DNA of 64,000 bases, taken from NCBI GenBank assembly GCA_013396915.1, contig VWZL01002039.1, forward strand, positions 187,958 to 251,957, in the 5' to 3' direction. Each line of letters starts with the position of its first letter. Position 1 is the stretch's first letter. The position numbers and the translations under genes are program-made. The notes under the pieces were generated by a model, which saw nothing but the letters and a program-made list of their open reading frames with translations, did no database searches and had not been told where the DNA came from. Of this stretch, positions 10,456 through 22,900 are shown piece by piece. The DNA comes from Stercorarius parasiticus (lineage: Eukaryota > Chordata > Aves > Charadriiformes > Stercorariidae).

Positions 10456-13400
10456 CACATGCATGTGGTGATGGGGATGGAGTTTGATGGAGCAGCTGCC
10501 CTTCTGCAGTCTCAGGCTCCAGTATCCAAACAGGGCCGCTCTAGCCTAAGGCCAGCCCACATTGCTGCCAGCTGCAAGCCCACTCACATTTATTTTCTTG
10601 GCATTAGGGGCAGAAGCAACCCCTGGGGCAAGTGGCATAAGTGGGGGTAGGGTAGAAGAGGGAGGAAAGGCCAGGCCGGACCAGTTCACTGGTGTCTCAC
10701 ACTGCTTTGGTACCAAATGAAGCTCCAGTGCAATATTTCACCCTGCATCCCGGGAGTTACCAGCCCTTCCACTGGCACCTCACGCCGCAGCCAGGCTCAA
10801 GCTGCGCCACAGCATCAGAGGTCCGGCTCCAAGGACGGCGCCTGGTGAGGAGTGGATGCAGTTGCATGCAATTAGATTTGTTTTAATATTTTTCCTCAAA
10901 GCTTGGGAAAGCAACTGAAAAATGAATAAAAACAACTGTCTGTCTGCGCGATTCACAGCCAGAGCGATAAACTGCAGATTGCTCTGCTCTAGCAATTACC
11001 AGAAGAGAAGTTTTTCCACAAGTGGAGATGGGAATTTGCAGGAGGCCTCCAGATGAAACCTAGACAAACATATAAACAGAGTCCAACCCTCTGGCCGTGC
11101 CTCAAGCCAGTCAGATGCTGCCGGAGAGGGACTGTTTCTGGGGGCTATCAGATAAGACCCAGCAAGATGCTAAAGAAATGGCTTCCAGCGCAGGTTTGAC
11201 ACCCAAATATTGAGCTCAGCAAGAGGAGCAGAGATGCTTGGGGCTGTCGAAACCGGGCTGCAGGGCCGTGCCCTTTGCAGAGGGACTGCGTGGTTGTGTT
11301 CATGAATTTCTTTAGCTTCCCTAGGAGCTAATGTTGTCTCTGTCACGGCTGCCTTTCTAAAGAGAGGGACGAGAAGGAAAGGCAGAGTGTGAGAGAAAAG
11401 TAAACAAGGAAGAGAAGAGCAGGGTGCCCATGCAAAAATCACAAGAATTAGAAGTAGAGGCTTACGTAAGACCCACACAGCGTCTGCAGGTTTGGCAAAG
11501 CAGCCAGGAGGGCTCCTGCTCCTCTCGCGAGAGCAACTGGGAGTAGAGCGGGACTCTCCCACCAGGGAACCCTGTCAGCCTGTTGATAAACACGTTGGTG
11601 TTGAGAAGCTAAGTCAAATACAATTATTAAACTGATTATTCATATTGCATTCTGTTCACTGTGGGAAGACACTCCTTTTGGGGTTAGGTTTATGGGCCAT
11701 ACAGATTGTTGGAGTGAATCTAATTAGCAAGAGAAATCCAAATGGAACAATGACTGGTAATTGTTGTTAATGATGCAAGGGTATTATACCAGCTAAAATG
11801 AAATCTCGGGTTGCAAGCGGCGCTGAAAGGCAAACGAACATTAACAGTTGTACATTAAAACGTTCTACGAGTCCCTACCTGGCTGCAGTTAGGTGTGGTT
11901 AAGCTGGGCTTCCACCCATAAAACAGCAGTGACTCGCCAAATCCGTCCTGGCGGCCACTGGAATAAAATCCTGCAAGAAATGAATGAGCTGCAGAGCTTT
12001 GGTGGGAGAGGTGGTCTGGAACTGGCGTACGGGCTGAAAGTTATCCCCTGCTTTGCTTTCACCGAGGCAAACCTCAGCGGCCTCCAGAGCTGATTGGAAA
12101 AAAAAACAACACAAACAGGATCCTTTTCACTTGCACAGTCCATGGATTGTGCCTCTGTGCAGGTGCAGGGCCTCCAGCCTGGGAGTCGGACCATCCCAGG
12201 CTCCCCAGCTGTTGGTGCTGCTCTTGGCACGCCTCTCCAGCTCCACCAAGCAAGCGTAGGGTGGGCCGACATCCAAATACTTTGGATTAAATTTGGATGG
12301 TGAATTATGCAATACACACCGACACACACACACAAAGCCTATTTTGTTGCTTCTGCCACTGGAGGTGGGCACGCAGACCTTTCCGACCGCACGGCAGGCT
12401 GTGCATCTGAATTCGTTGGATAGATCTGCTCCGCAGCCTGCATTTTGCTTAGCAGTCCCCAAACTAGAGTACTGAAAACTGGCACACTCGGGCTGCGGAA
12501 ACTGCCGTGCTTAAACAGTCAGTGGAGCTGGGACAACTCATAGCAGTTGTGGATTTGTCCCAGCACTGAGCTTCAGCTCTCACTTGGGATGGCCCTGGTC
12601 CCTTGTTTCTCTCTTTTTAGCCTTCAGAATGTTTTGGACTGGTCTTCAGTTCAAGACCTATCTATTCCCCTGTGCTTTTTGGGTAGGATAGGTTTCTAAG
12701 AGGTGAATTGTATAGAAAAGTTGTTTGGAAAGGTGGTACAAACTGCATAATTCTGTTTTTCAGAGGTTAAACGCAAGTTAGCTGGTTTTTTGGCAATACT
12801 GTAAATGTAAATGTGATGGGAAGCCTGGACAGTTTCATTTTCTACTTATTCATCCTTCCAAACATGTGTGGGCAAGACAACCTGGTACAGACAAAAATGC
12901 AGACTCTCCCTTATATTACTCACTTTACATTTTCTGTGGTATAAAAGATGAGAGCTCTAACAGCCAAGGGTGGGAAGGAAAGAGGAAGAAAAAACGTGAG
13001 AGGGAGAGTTTTAAGACCACGGCATCAGATAAGACCTCCATACCTGCCGACCACTGAGTCCTTGACCAGAACGTGCAAGCTGGCTATTAAATATCCCTTC
13101 ACTGGTAGAGTGAGTGTTGAAGACAAAGGTGGCCACTCAGCTAAAATGAAAATGTTTTACTTAAAACAGAAAAAAAAGTTTATATTAACAGCTGTAGAAC
13201 TTGAATAAAAACAAATGAAAGGGCTGTCAAAATCTAATCGAGATACTTTTGTTTGAAATAGCATTTAAGAGTGGTCTGAGATTACTGGTTTCTTGTAAAA
13301 ACCCTCAAAATTGCCACCTGAATTTTCAATCTTTTTTTTTTTAAGTTTAGCAATTTTTTTTAAAACAGATAGAAAAGAAATCTTTCTTCTGTGTAGTCCA

Positions 13401-13914
13401 CCTCTTCCTGACACAGGTTTTGAGTCATTATAATGAGTCCATTGATAGGCACTCAGTTTTGCCAAGGACGCATAAGGTTAAAAATTAAAAAGCTGTGAAA
13501 GTACTCAATAGGCTTAATGTATTTTAAGGACTTTTGTTTGAGTTTTTCCAATGACTGGCATAGAAGTTTTTTCATATACCCAAATTTATACCTACAATTG
13601 TATTTTCCACAGCTAAGAGTGTAATTATAACTTCATTTTTGTCTGTTAAATAAAATTATGAGATTTGTCTTTTTCTGTGCTTTTGTTTCTACAGGAGTAT
13701 AAATGGTGATTTTTTTTATTTCTCTTTGCTATTCAGATGTGTCAAGGAATTTCAAAGAAAAACAAAAATTTACCATTGAAAACAAGATTTCTACGCTGTC
13801 AGGCAACCCTTTAAACATCAGGAATGAATTGTTTCTTTGCAAATTATTTGAATAAGAGAATGCATAAAAAAAAAATCTCCATTTTTGGAGATATTCAAAA
13901 CTCAGTTGAACAAG
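10456..13914. other. Noncoding unique sequence
   Basis: No exon or RNA gene was recognised. It contains a short CA-rich run at about 12313-12335 and the TAAT-rich patch listed at 11590-11860. Poly(A)/poly(T)-rich stretches occur at 13330-13370 and 13866-13877. Confidence 0.5.
11590..11860. promoter_or_regulatory. Candidate noncoding regulatory patch (TAAT-rich)
   Basis: Homeodomain-type core words cluster here (CAATTATTAAAC, CTGATTATTCAT, TCTAATTAGCAAG, GGTAATTGTTGTTAATGATGC) within about 200 bases, followed by a CpG-containing stretch (AAGCGGCGC, ACGAACATTAAC). No repeat family and no coding frame explains it. TAAT words are common in AT-rich DNA, so this is only a candidate; cross-species conservation would decide. 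Confidence 0.2.
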
Positions 13915-14021
13915 GCACTGAGGAGCCTGAACTAGTGTAGAAGCTGGTCCAGCTCCGAGCAGGGGGTTGGATCATATGAGCTCCAGAGGTCCCTTCCAAG
14001 CCAAATGATTCCACGACACTA
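13915..14021 (+). mobile_element. CR1 LINE 3'-end fragment
   Basis: About 100 bases match the terminal part of avian CR1: 'GCAGGGGGTTGGATCATATGAG' region (13960-13981), then 'CTCCAGAGGTCCCTTCCAA' (13980-13998) and 'ATGATTCCACGACACT' (14005-14020), a decayed form of the terminal ATTCTATG repeat. CR1 copies are usually 5'-truncated like this one. The orientation is + because the terminal octamer lies at the right end. Confidence 0.8.
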
Positions 14022-17000
14022 AAATCGAGGTTTCTTACTTCACAATTTTTAGTATATTGTTTCTGCTTCTAGAGTTATTCCAGATTTGAACGCATCTTTT
14101 TTAATCAAAACCTGGGTCTGAGTTCATTTATCTCTTCATTATTATCAGGTCCAGTAAATAAATCTGTTACCTTCAACCAGAAGGCTAGGGAATATTTAAA
14201 AATTACAAAGAGACTTCTTGGTATCTCTTTAACAAGAGTGAACAAATGCTCAAGAGGAATCTTCACAAACCATTTTGCTAATTCACTTACAAATATTGTG
14301 TAAGAAGGCATAACAGAACCAGCAAGATAACTCTGATCATATTATAGCCCAGCTTCATTCTGTAACCGCTTCAATATACTAACAAAAACCTTACGTCTTT
14401 ATTACCAAAACCCATCGCACTGTATCTAACTTAAATTGCCTGGTGTTTTAAATGCTCTTTTACAGACAAATCTCTGTGATACAAGTTTCTCACACATATG
14501 CCTTGAAATTATCAATCAATGGAGCGTTTAAGAATGTGAAAACAGGCGAAGCGTGGCGGTGCGGGTTGATGGGCTCCTCGGTACAGAGCTGGATTCTCTC
14601 TTTCGCAGTAACTTAGGGAACACGCCATACCTCACACACAGTCCCCAGGGTAGCCAAGAAGGATGTAAATCTTATTTATTCTAGAATCCATGAACCTGCA
14701 CAGGTGGAAATGGTTAATTTTGTTAAGCCTCAGATGAATCTTCCAAGCCTGTTTCTCTTATCATGGCCACTGCAGGTTTTCAGGAACTAGAACTATCCCA
14801 CCTGTGAGATGATGACTTTAGTGACCGAGAGTGGCTGTCAGTAGCAGAAAGACTTGTTAGCAGAAGCTTAAAGGATGAAAACTGCAACTACATATATTGA
14901 TTTAAATGGCATCATCACTCTTTTCCTTGATGTACACTTGATACTATCCCAAGACATTGTCCAATGTCAGTGCCCACTCCTCCTTTTTGTCCACATGACT
15001 TCTTCTCCATTCATTTGCTTTTCTATGAGTTGATGTCTTGTCTTGTCTATTAACACAGAACTGGAGGATGCAACAGCAGGAGGTGAAAAACCAGCGGTTA
15101 CCCAGCTGGGATGGGAGAAAATGTGTTCCCAGTCTGTGACCATGGAAGTGTGAGGGGAGATCTGCATCAGAACAGGATGAGATGTACAGCATCTCAATTC
15201 CACCTCAGTCCCGACACCTAACATCTCCTCTTGGGCGTTCGTTCATCTCCTGAAAAGCACTGTTTAAAAATCCCAGCATTTTTTAACCCCATCTCCCTAA
15301 TGTAATAAACCTTCTTAACCTTATAAAAAGTGATTATCAAAGAACAAAGATTCCCCCTACTTTCTTTTTATGTACAATTTGCATACTACCCCATCCTTCC
15401 AGTGCAGGTTGGTAATATTTAAAGGGCACTGAAATACGGTAGCGACAAGTACTGCACTTGCTGATGTATTATGAAATGTATCCCATTAGTCACTTTATAT
15501 CTGAAAGGCAGAAAAATTTCCACCTAGCAACAGAAAGGATTTTAGGATTAAAAAAAACACATTTGGCAGACAGTAGGCATGTTAAACTACACCAGGAGGA
15601 TCCCAATCAGAGGTTTCGAGAGACAACAGGAGTGTAAATAAGTTGCCATCAGTGTTGCCCACCACAGAGCTGGACAACAACGCAAAGCTCTGTAACCTGA
15701 AAGAGCAATAGACAAGTGAAGGGCAACCTGGTGGCAGCCAGACGTGTGCTTTCAGGAGAGAGCTGGGTGTGGAAGTCACTGTGAGGAACCATTGCCCTCC
15801 AAAGCTGCAGAGAGAAACACAGCAGCAGATGCTCCAGCTCACGTGGTCCCCACTGTGCTGTGCTCCTGCTCCTCACACGGGCTGAGGAGCTGCCACAAAG
15901 AAGATGCCTCACTTTTTCTTAGCTTAGAAAAACTGGTCCACTACCAAAAATGGTCTGTTAATGATGGTGCTGGTGAGAGAGATTGAGAGATTCTTGCGAA
16001 GACTTGTTTTCCTTCTGCATTAAAAAAAATGAATAAAGTACATAACTGGTGCAATGGATCTTACCACTGGAAAACAGAGTAAGCAGAACTTTTCCATTCT
16101 GGACACAAAGCAAGCCAGGCAAAGGACAAGAACTTTTCCTGTTGTTTGTCTATATCATTAACTAACTAGAAAAGTTTTTTCTGTGATCTGTAATTTATCC
16201 TGAAACAGAAATTGTTCTTGATGGGCCAAAGGTTTTTCCAAGAGCCCTGTGTTTTAATCACATTAAAATTTCCATTCAACTCTTTTCCTTTGGAGAAGGA
16301 GCTCTTTTAGCAGAGGAGGAGTATGCAACCAGCAAGTCTCCTGGTGTAGCTCAAGAGCGGCACGTTGAAGAGAAATAGTCAGCAATACTTCATTTTCCAG
16401 CTGTGTCCAAGCCCAGGACTGGGGATTTCAGAAGGTGGCCAGGGAATTTCTACAAGCTTCGGTGAAGATCAGCAGTCTTCTCCTGCCTCAAAAGGACATA
16501 TGCCTCAGCCTCACAGCGCTATGTTCCCAGAAAGTCATCCTAAAATGAGATGGAGGAATTGCTTTTTTCACCTGTGAAGTGACATTGCTTTCATATCTGA
16601 CTACGATGAGTAAAATGAATATAAATGAGCATAGTGAATGCATGTGCCCCCTTGGTCTGTCTTCTGGTCCTGGAAGGAGCTGGTTTCTTTATAGGACAAT
16701 CTTTCTGCTGCACAGTGAAGACCACCAGAGGAAGGAGAAAGGGCAGGCTTCATCAACCCCCGCCTAGTTGAAGAGGCAGGAGATACACCCATGGGAGTCG
16801 ATGCTCCTGCCCTCTTGCTATGAGCCGTTACGTGGACATTGCTGGATGTCTCTGACCGTTTGTCAGGAGGAATGGACCATGTCCTCAGCTGGGACTCACC
16901 AACACCCTCTCATGATGGGAGGGGAAAGGTTTCCCTTATTTTATTAGTGACAAGTGACAATATTTGTGGCAAACCTTCAGGAAAGGCTCCACACTGCCCA

Positions 17001-17424
17001 AGATGGCAGCGAGGTTGCTCTGACCTGGCTGTTCAGTGACACTGAAGAACAAAGAAACTCCATCCGTGCCCCCTGCAGCTTGCCCCCCAAATGCCTTCCA
17101 GCCCCAACGGCTTGGTGATACCCCCATGGAGGACACCAGCAAGCAAAACAGTGCTGGGCAGTGAAAAGTGGTCTGCTGCTGGTTATCTAAGGAGCCTTCA
17201 GATTTTTTGTTTCTTATTCCCACCTATTGGCGATGGTGCTGGGGCTGATAAACTTCTGCCTGGAGTAAAACTCTTCCCACCCTTCGTGTTAAACAGAAGT
17301 CACTTTAGTTTGGAGACAAGTCGTAAGCTGTAGTTTGAGGATAGCTAAAATGGCTGTGCACTTCCCTTCCGTTCAGCCCAGTCTTTGTGTTTCCTATTGT
17401 GAATCAGGTAGGGCAAACGCAGCC

Positions 17425-17505
17425 AGACAAAACAAGGGCTGAAGCCGGGCATCAGAGCTCGGCCCCATCACACAACCAGTGCCCGAGGCTGGAATTCGAT
17501 CATGG
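17425..17505 (+). repeat. Possible MIR-like SINE fragment
   Basis: The phrase 'TCACACAACCAGTGCCCGAGGCTGGAATTCGA' (17468-17499) resembles the MIR-type core 'TCACACAGCCAGTGGCAGAGCTGGAATT-GAA' found in amniote SINEs. Only about 35 bases are convincing and the rest is decayed beyond recognition. Confidence 0.3.
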
Positions 17506-18730
17506 GGAAGCTAATAATAACAACACACAGCAAAGAGCAGAGCACTTTGCTGCTGTTGCTGAAAGCATGAAAAATACCATCTTAATTTAGAGACTTATTA
17601 GGGCATATTACGGCAGTGCATGACAATAAATGCGGAGCAAGGTAGAAGTGCTATGCTATGGTATGTACTCTTATTGCAATAATAAAAAAAATTACCTTCT
17701 GAAAATACAGTTTCAAAAAAAGAAAGGATGTTCTGCTGTTTATTCACAATAAAAAAAAAAAAAGCTATGACATCCACAAAATACCGTCTCTTTAAAGTGT
17801 GCAAAAATAAACTAAAATGAACAAGTCACTTTTCTGCTTCTCAAAATCTGTTAAATGCCGCTGTGGCCTGCAGAATATTCCACACAAATGCTTTGTATCT
17901 TTTTCAGATTTGTTTTTCATCATACTTAATATGCCCATTTTATCGAATTTTATTCTTAAAAATAACAAAGCTCATAGCCAAAGAAACAGAGGCACTTCAG
18001 AAGCCTGGTTGTGCTCCATGGCTTCCATTTTCCCTGGATGTGAGAAAAAAGCTAAAAACCTTTAAGACATTGCATTGAGCTTGGTTAGGACGCAGTGCTT
18101 GCATACATGTACCAGAGGCAGCAGCGCGTGTGCAGGGCCCACCAGTCTGCTCTACCGTCTGCTTGTGCCGCTCCAGCTGGGAAAGCAGAGGTGGGCTGAA
18201 GACCCACTGGAGGTTCCCCTGGTTGAATGACAAATTCAGCTTCAGAAGGACCAAAATCCTGTGCTCCTCACTGCCCTTGGCTTCCTGGCAGACCAAGAAT
18301 GGGAGAGGTGGAGAAATTTAGGCATAGAGTGGGGTTGCTGTTGACTGACGTCCCTCAAGGCCATCACTGGTACTCTGTTGGCACTGGGGCTCCCCAGTGC
18401 CAAGCTGGACTCAGGATACTTTTTTGGTCTTTCATGGTGTCTCCCGTAGCACAGTGGATGAAGCCACCATGATACAGGAATGGGCTGCACCACCACCACC
18501 AGCACAGTCAGAGCTTTCCACGTGCGCCCTGGGAGGTGACCTGCGTTTCATTTAACAGTAGCTTATAGCTATTATCCAACAATTGTAGGAGGGTTTCTTA
18601 GTGAAATACTAGAGAAATCCCAAATTTGGCTGGAAAATGATCAGCCTTTTCTGTTTTCAGTTACTTGGTGGAGAGATTATTCTCAGGAGTTATAAACCAT
18701 TCTCCAGCAAGGAAGGAGCGCTTGGGATTT

Positions 18731-18746
18731 CCAGCATTAATGCTGG
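18731..18746. other. Perfect 16-bp palindrome
   Basis: CCAGCATTAATGCTGG is fully self-complementary with a central ATTAAT. It could be a symmetric binding site for a dimeric transcription factor or simply chance. Confidence 0.6.
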
Positions 18747-20705
18747 TAAGAAATCATTTGGCTGTCACTAACGTTATGTAAATAGATGGTTCATGTTTAT
18801 ACTCTACGAAATGCATTTACAAGAAAAAGGCTGACTAATTCGGAGGTCAGCTTCTAATTCAAGGTTAGTGCTCAACAGTGTTTTTTTTCCCTGCCAAATA
18901 AAACCACTAAAGGCTAAATTAAAACCATGTGCTCTAACCTACCTTTATGTAGTTACTGATATAAAGAGGGTGGAAGCAGTTTTGCTATCAAATTTAATGT
19001 CACTGGATAAGAAGTAAAATAAAATGTCCGACAGAAGCTTTTGCACAAGGATGCGCATCAAGACTGCTTGACCTAGAAGGTGTGAATTGCTCGAGTACAG
19101 GAAAGCCACCTTTCAGTGACCTGTCCCTGTTACGGACTAGAGGCTTCATTTCCAAGGAATACGTTGAAATAAATAGCAATTTAATCAACAAATCATCCTC
19201 TACATTCAGAAGAGCAATTGACTACAGAAAAAAAAAAAGGGATCAGCATGATGACCTTTGATCCTCCTTCAGGTGTTTGGATATCCCAGTCATGGTGAAA
19301 GTGGTTCGGTCCATTATCTCCCTCAGACCCGTACTAGATGGTAATAATCAAGACAGCCGCCAAATTTCTGAAAACTGTCAGCTGCCAAAATTTGTACCAG
19401 CATTTTATTCTCCCTTCTAGCTATTTGTTTATCACCGCTTAAAAATTACCTGGTCTTTAAAGTTTCACTGAAAACTGAAATGAAAACTAAACCCCACTCT
19501 TTTTTATTAACTTCTCAGGTGTAAGTAAAACTTGAAATTCACCCGGCACCTTCTAAAAATGTTTTGCCTGCAGAGAATACGAGCGCTCACCTGAAGACTT
19601 GAGCAGAAGGTCAGTGATGCTATTCAACCTCTACCAGATTAGGAGTAAGGTGCAATGTTTCTGTTCAGCCCCATGAGCACGCTCCCAAATGGTTTGAGGA
19701 CTGAGGTCTGTCTGGACCCATCTCTCAGTCTGTGTCTAAGAAATGTTTGGCCCAGGTCTGTGAATGTGTGTCAGGGTGATAAAAGCCCAAGAAGATGTAG
19801 TCAGTGCTTGTCGAGCGGTGGGACCGTGGCATGCAAGCAACTAGATCCCATGCAGACCCAGCCCGGTCAAGAGCTTCCCAACTCTTCGGCCACTGGGCTA
19901 CGGACCTTGCTGGGGTCATGTAGCCTCCCCCACAGATCCCAAACAACACTTCTAGTGGTTACAGCTGCAGAAGAAAGTCTTCAGTTTATGAAGGGAGAAT
20001 TCAGTTGCACAGCATTTGTCTGTAGAGCCAGCCAGCTCAGAGAGGAGATTTCTTTCTGGCAAAATCATTGTGGTTATCCAGAGTAATCTGCTAACTTTGG
20101 GGTACAAAATACAAGTTGAACTATGAAATAAATAACAAATGTTTGCACCTCGTTGCCCCAGTGGAAACAGCCACTTAATTTGTGTTACAGGGATTTGCAC
20201 CCCTTCCCCAGCATTTCACCTGTCCAAGAGCCCAAACGTCCCATTTCTTGTAATGTCCAGCTCTTATAATACACTTATACATCACAGTGGCTGACGTGCA
20301 TAACGCGGACTACTAGTGCTGCGAGGAAATACAAATAACAGCGAAGTGTAGGATGTGTCTTCAATTCAGCGAAGGCCAGGAAATAAAGAGCATCCATTTA
20401 TTTAACTGCCATGGGCAGGGACAGCACGGGCATAGGGTGGCTGTGCATGGGGCTGGGATTGCCGTGCTGCCTGCCTGCTTCCAACCAGGTCGGGAAGGCT
20501 CCTCTGCCCTGCACGGGGCTGGAAGGGCAACGAGAGGACCACGCGCGTATTTACAGCGCATGGCTGGTGCAGGGTGGATGTGGCAAATGAGTGTCCCAAG
20601 TGCTGGGTGATGCACCCTGCCCAAAATAGAAATAACAGGCAGGGCTCCACGTTCAAGGCACTGGTTCAGGCACCAAACTGACACTATAGCCTGAAAATTG
20701 CTGAA

Positions 20706-21117
20706 TCTATCCATAGAACCACAGAATCATGCAATGGTTCGGGTTGGAAGGAACCTTAAAGATCATCTAGTTCCAACCCCCCTGCCATGGGCAGGGACAC
20801 CTCCCACTAGACCAGGCTGCTCAAAGCCCCATCCAGCCTGGCCTTGAACACTTCCAGGGATGGGGCATCCACAGCTTCTCTGGGCAACCCGTTTCAGTGC
20901 CTCACCATCCTGACAGCAAAGAATTTTTTCCTGATACTTAATATAAATCCCCCCTCTTTCAGTTTAAGACTGTTACCCCTTGCCCTATCACTGCACTCCC
21001 TGATAGTGAGTCCCTTCCCATCTCTCCTGTATGCCCCCTTTAGGTACTGGAAGGCTGCTTAAGGTCTCCCTGGAGCCTTCTCTTCTCCAGGCTGAACAAC
21101 CCCAACTCTCTGTCCAA
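20706..21117 (-). mobile_element. CR1 LINE, 5'-truncated, avian type
   Basis: This is a well-preserved 3' end of CR1 on the - strand. On the + strand it opens with the reversed terminal octamers (CATAGAACCACAGAATCATG), then 'GGGTTGGAAGGAACCTTAAAGATCATCTAG' (20740-20769), 'CCTGCCATGGGCAGGGACACC' (20781-20801), 'CTTGAACACTTCCAGGGATGGGGCATCCACA' (20843-20873), and 'TTTTTTCCTGATA' and later CR1 words. It ends near 'CTCTTCTCCAGGCTGAACAACCCCAACTCTCT' (21081-21112). Low divergence from the consensus makes it one of the youngest CR1 copies in the window. It lacks any complete coding region. Confidence 0.93.
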
Positions 21118-22245
21118 AGCAAAACAAAGGTCTCACAACTACTATGAAAAGTGCTAAGTATTCACTCTCACAGAAGGATTTCTTAGATGCTGAACCTCAG
21201 CCATCTCTGCTAAAATCTCTCTTATTTCATGAACCCTCTTCTTATTTTGGGCATTACATCCATATGGTACCTTTAAACCCAACAAATCCTAAGTTTCTTT
21301 GCGAACTGAACTATCACCAAAATGTAGAAAGATACATTTTAAATACGTGCCCAGACTAAAGGTGGTGACACTAGCAGAACTGCAGTTAGGTTCATCTCAT
21401 ACGCTAAATTTTAGTACCTAAAAATGGTGACCACACACTTTTATAATAGGCTCAGTACTGCCTGTAGGTCTAGCACAGTACCCAGGGGTGTATTGACCCA
21501 GCAGAGAGTGGGAATCATCAGAGTGATTATAACCTAACATTGAGTCTGTGTAACTTTAATCGATCATGTTGCATCTGTACCTGGATTCTGACCATGAGTA
21601 TAGTGGTAACACGCCTTCCACAAGGCAAGATATTGCAGCCTGAAAAGAAAGAGCTTTAGGTTTTTGGATAAAGTGGAGAAATGGTTTTGAATGGATCAGC
21701 CAAGATAGCAATAATTGCCATGAGGCTTAATGTAGCTTGTGCAGAAAATGTTTCTCAATTGCTTATGGTGGATTGTCAGATGTAAGAGCAGACAAATTGA
21801 ACAGATTGTGAAAATAATCCTAGCATGGCTTCCAACAACAGAAGTTAAACTTTTTTGTTGCTAAGAAATGTGAAATTACAAAAAACAGTAATACTGGTTG
21901 CTGCAGAACCAACAAAAGCATAAAGTATCATTAGCTGCAATCATTCATTATCTATTATCTGATTAAAAGAACTTGCTAAGTAGCATTTTCCAAGACTTAC
22001 CCTTAGATAAAATGATACATTTTGGCAGAAAAGGTCTTCTGTATTGACACGTACATAGTGAAGCTCTTTGCAAGTTGAGAAAACAGTTTTAAAAACTTTG
22101 CTGAAACGAGCATATTTTTCCCAGTGTTCACTAGAGGCTCAAATCATATTAAAACACTTCCAAAGGCTTTTCATTATCTGAAAGAGGCCTAATCAGTTGT
22201 TCGTCTGAGTGTTTTCAATATGGTAATGGAGCTATGTTAGGAATT

Positions 22246-22307
22246 TTTTTTAAAAGAACCAACCAAAAAAAAAACCCCAAAAACCCAAAAACCAAAAAAC
22301 CCAACCT
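22246..22307. repeat. A/C low-complexity run
   Basis: About 60 bases consist almost entirely of A-runs of 3-10 bases broken by CC or CCC (AACCAACC, AAAACCCCAAAAACCC, AAAAACCAAAAAACCC). This is low-complexity DNA of a kind common in bird genomes. Confidence 0.85.
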
Positions 22308-22389
22308 AGATTACAACCAAATTATTTGAATTACAATACTACCCTTATTTGGAGATGCCAGTATTAACTTTGGGAGATGCTACTTTCTA

Positions 22390-22900
22390 AAAATTTAATG
22401 AAAAAATGAGAATGAATGATTGCTGCCAGCTAACTGTTGAAATCATATATATTGCACGCATCCATAATAGATGATCATTTAATCTTCATTTAATCTTGAG
22501 GGTTATGCATAGCTTTCAATCATTTAGGTTTAATCATCTCTCTGAATGTCAGAATTACCAATCTTTGTCAAACTTCAATTCATGGGAATGATAAGGCATG
22601 CCCTCACATGACAGTTTATACCCTAAAGTTGAAGGATCATAAAATATTTTCCAGCTAATAGATGTTATTTTTGTCCAGTAGTTAAGAATTGCTCAATTGC
22701 AATTTTAAAATTCCTTAAGGATGAGAAAGACGGTGATGAAGGAAAGATGCTTTCAGTGACTGAATACTCCTTATCTTCATCTCATGCTGTGCTAAAAGTT
22801 TGACTGCTCTAATTTTAAAGCTATCTAATCTTTTATGTGCTAAAGCATATGAAATCATGCATTATTAGAAGTACGAATTACAAGAAGAGTTCATTTATTT
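22390..22900. promoter_or_regulatory. Candidate noncoding regulatory patch (TAAT/ATTA-rich)
   Basis: This repeat-free AT-rich segment contains many homeodomain, POU-like and related words in a short space: TGATCATTTAATCTTCATTTAATCTT (22471-22496), GGTTATGCATAG, CAATCATTTAGG, TTTAATCATC, ATGCATTATTAG. No coding frame is present. It looks like the AT-rich type of vertebrate conserved noncoding element, but AT-rich unique DNA can show such words by chance. Confidence 0.2.

Larger units (their letters stand above)
14022..20705. other. Noncoding unique sequence
   Basis: No gene was recognised. The block holds A-rich or T-rich runs (17684-17693, 17750-17763), a perfect 16-bp palindrome at 18731-18746, and a possible MIR-like fragment at 17425-17505, listed separately. 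A GC-richer patch at 20370-20640, immediately left of the CR1, is unassigned. Confidence 0.5.

Noticed and set aside
19655..20086. 143-codon + strand frame
   Set aside because: Low-complexity composition without domains, with an overlapping frame on the other strand and no exon signals.
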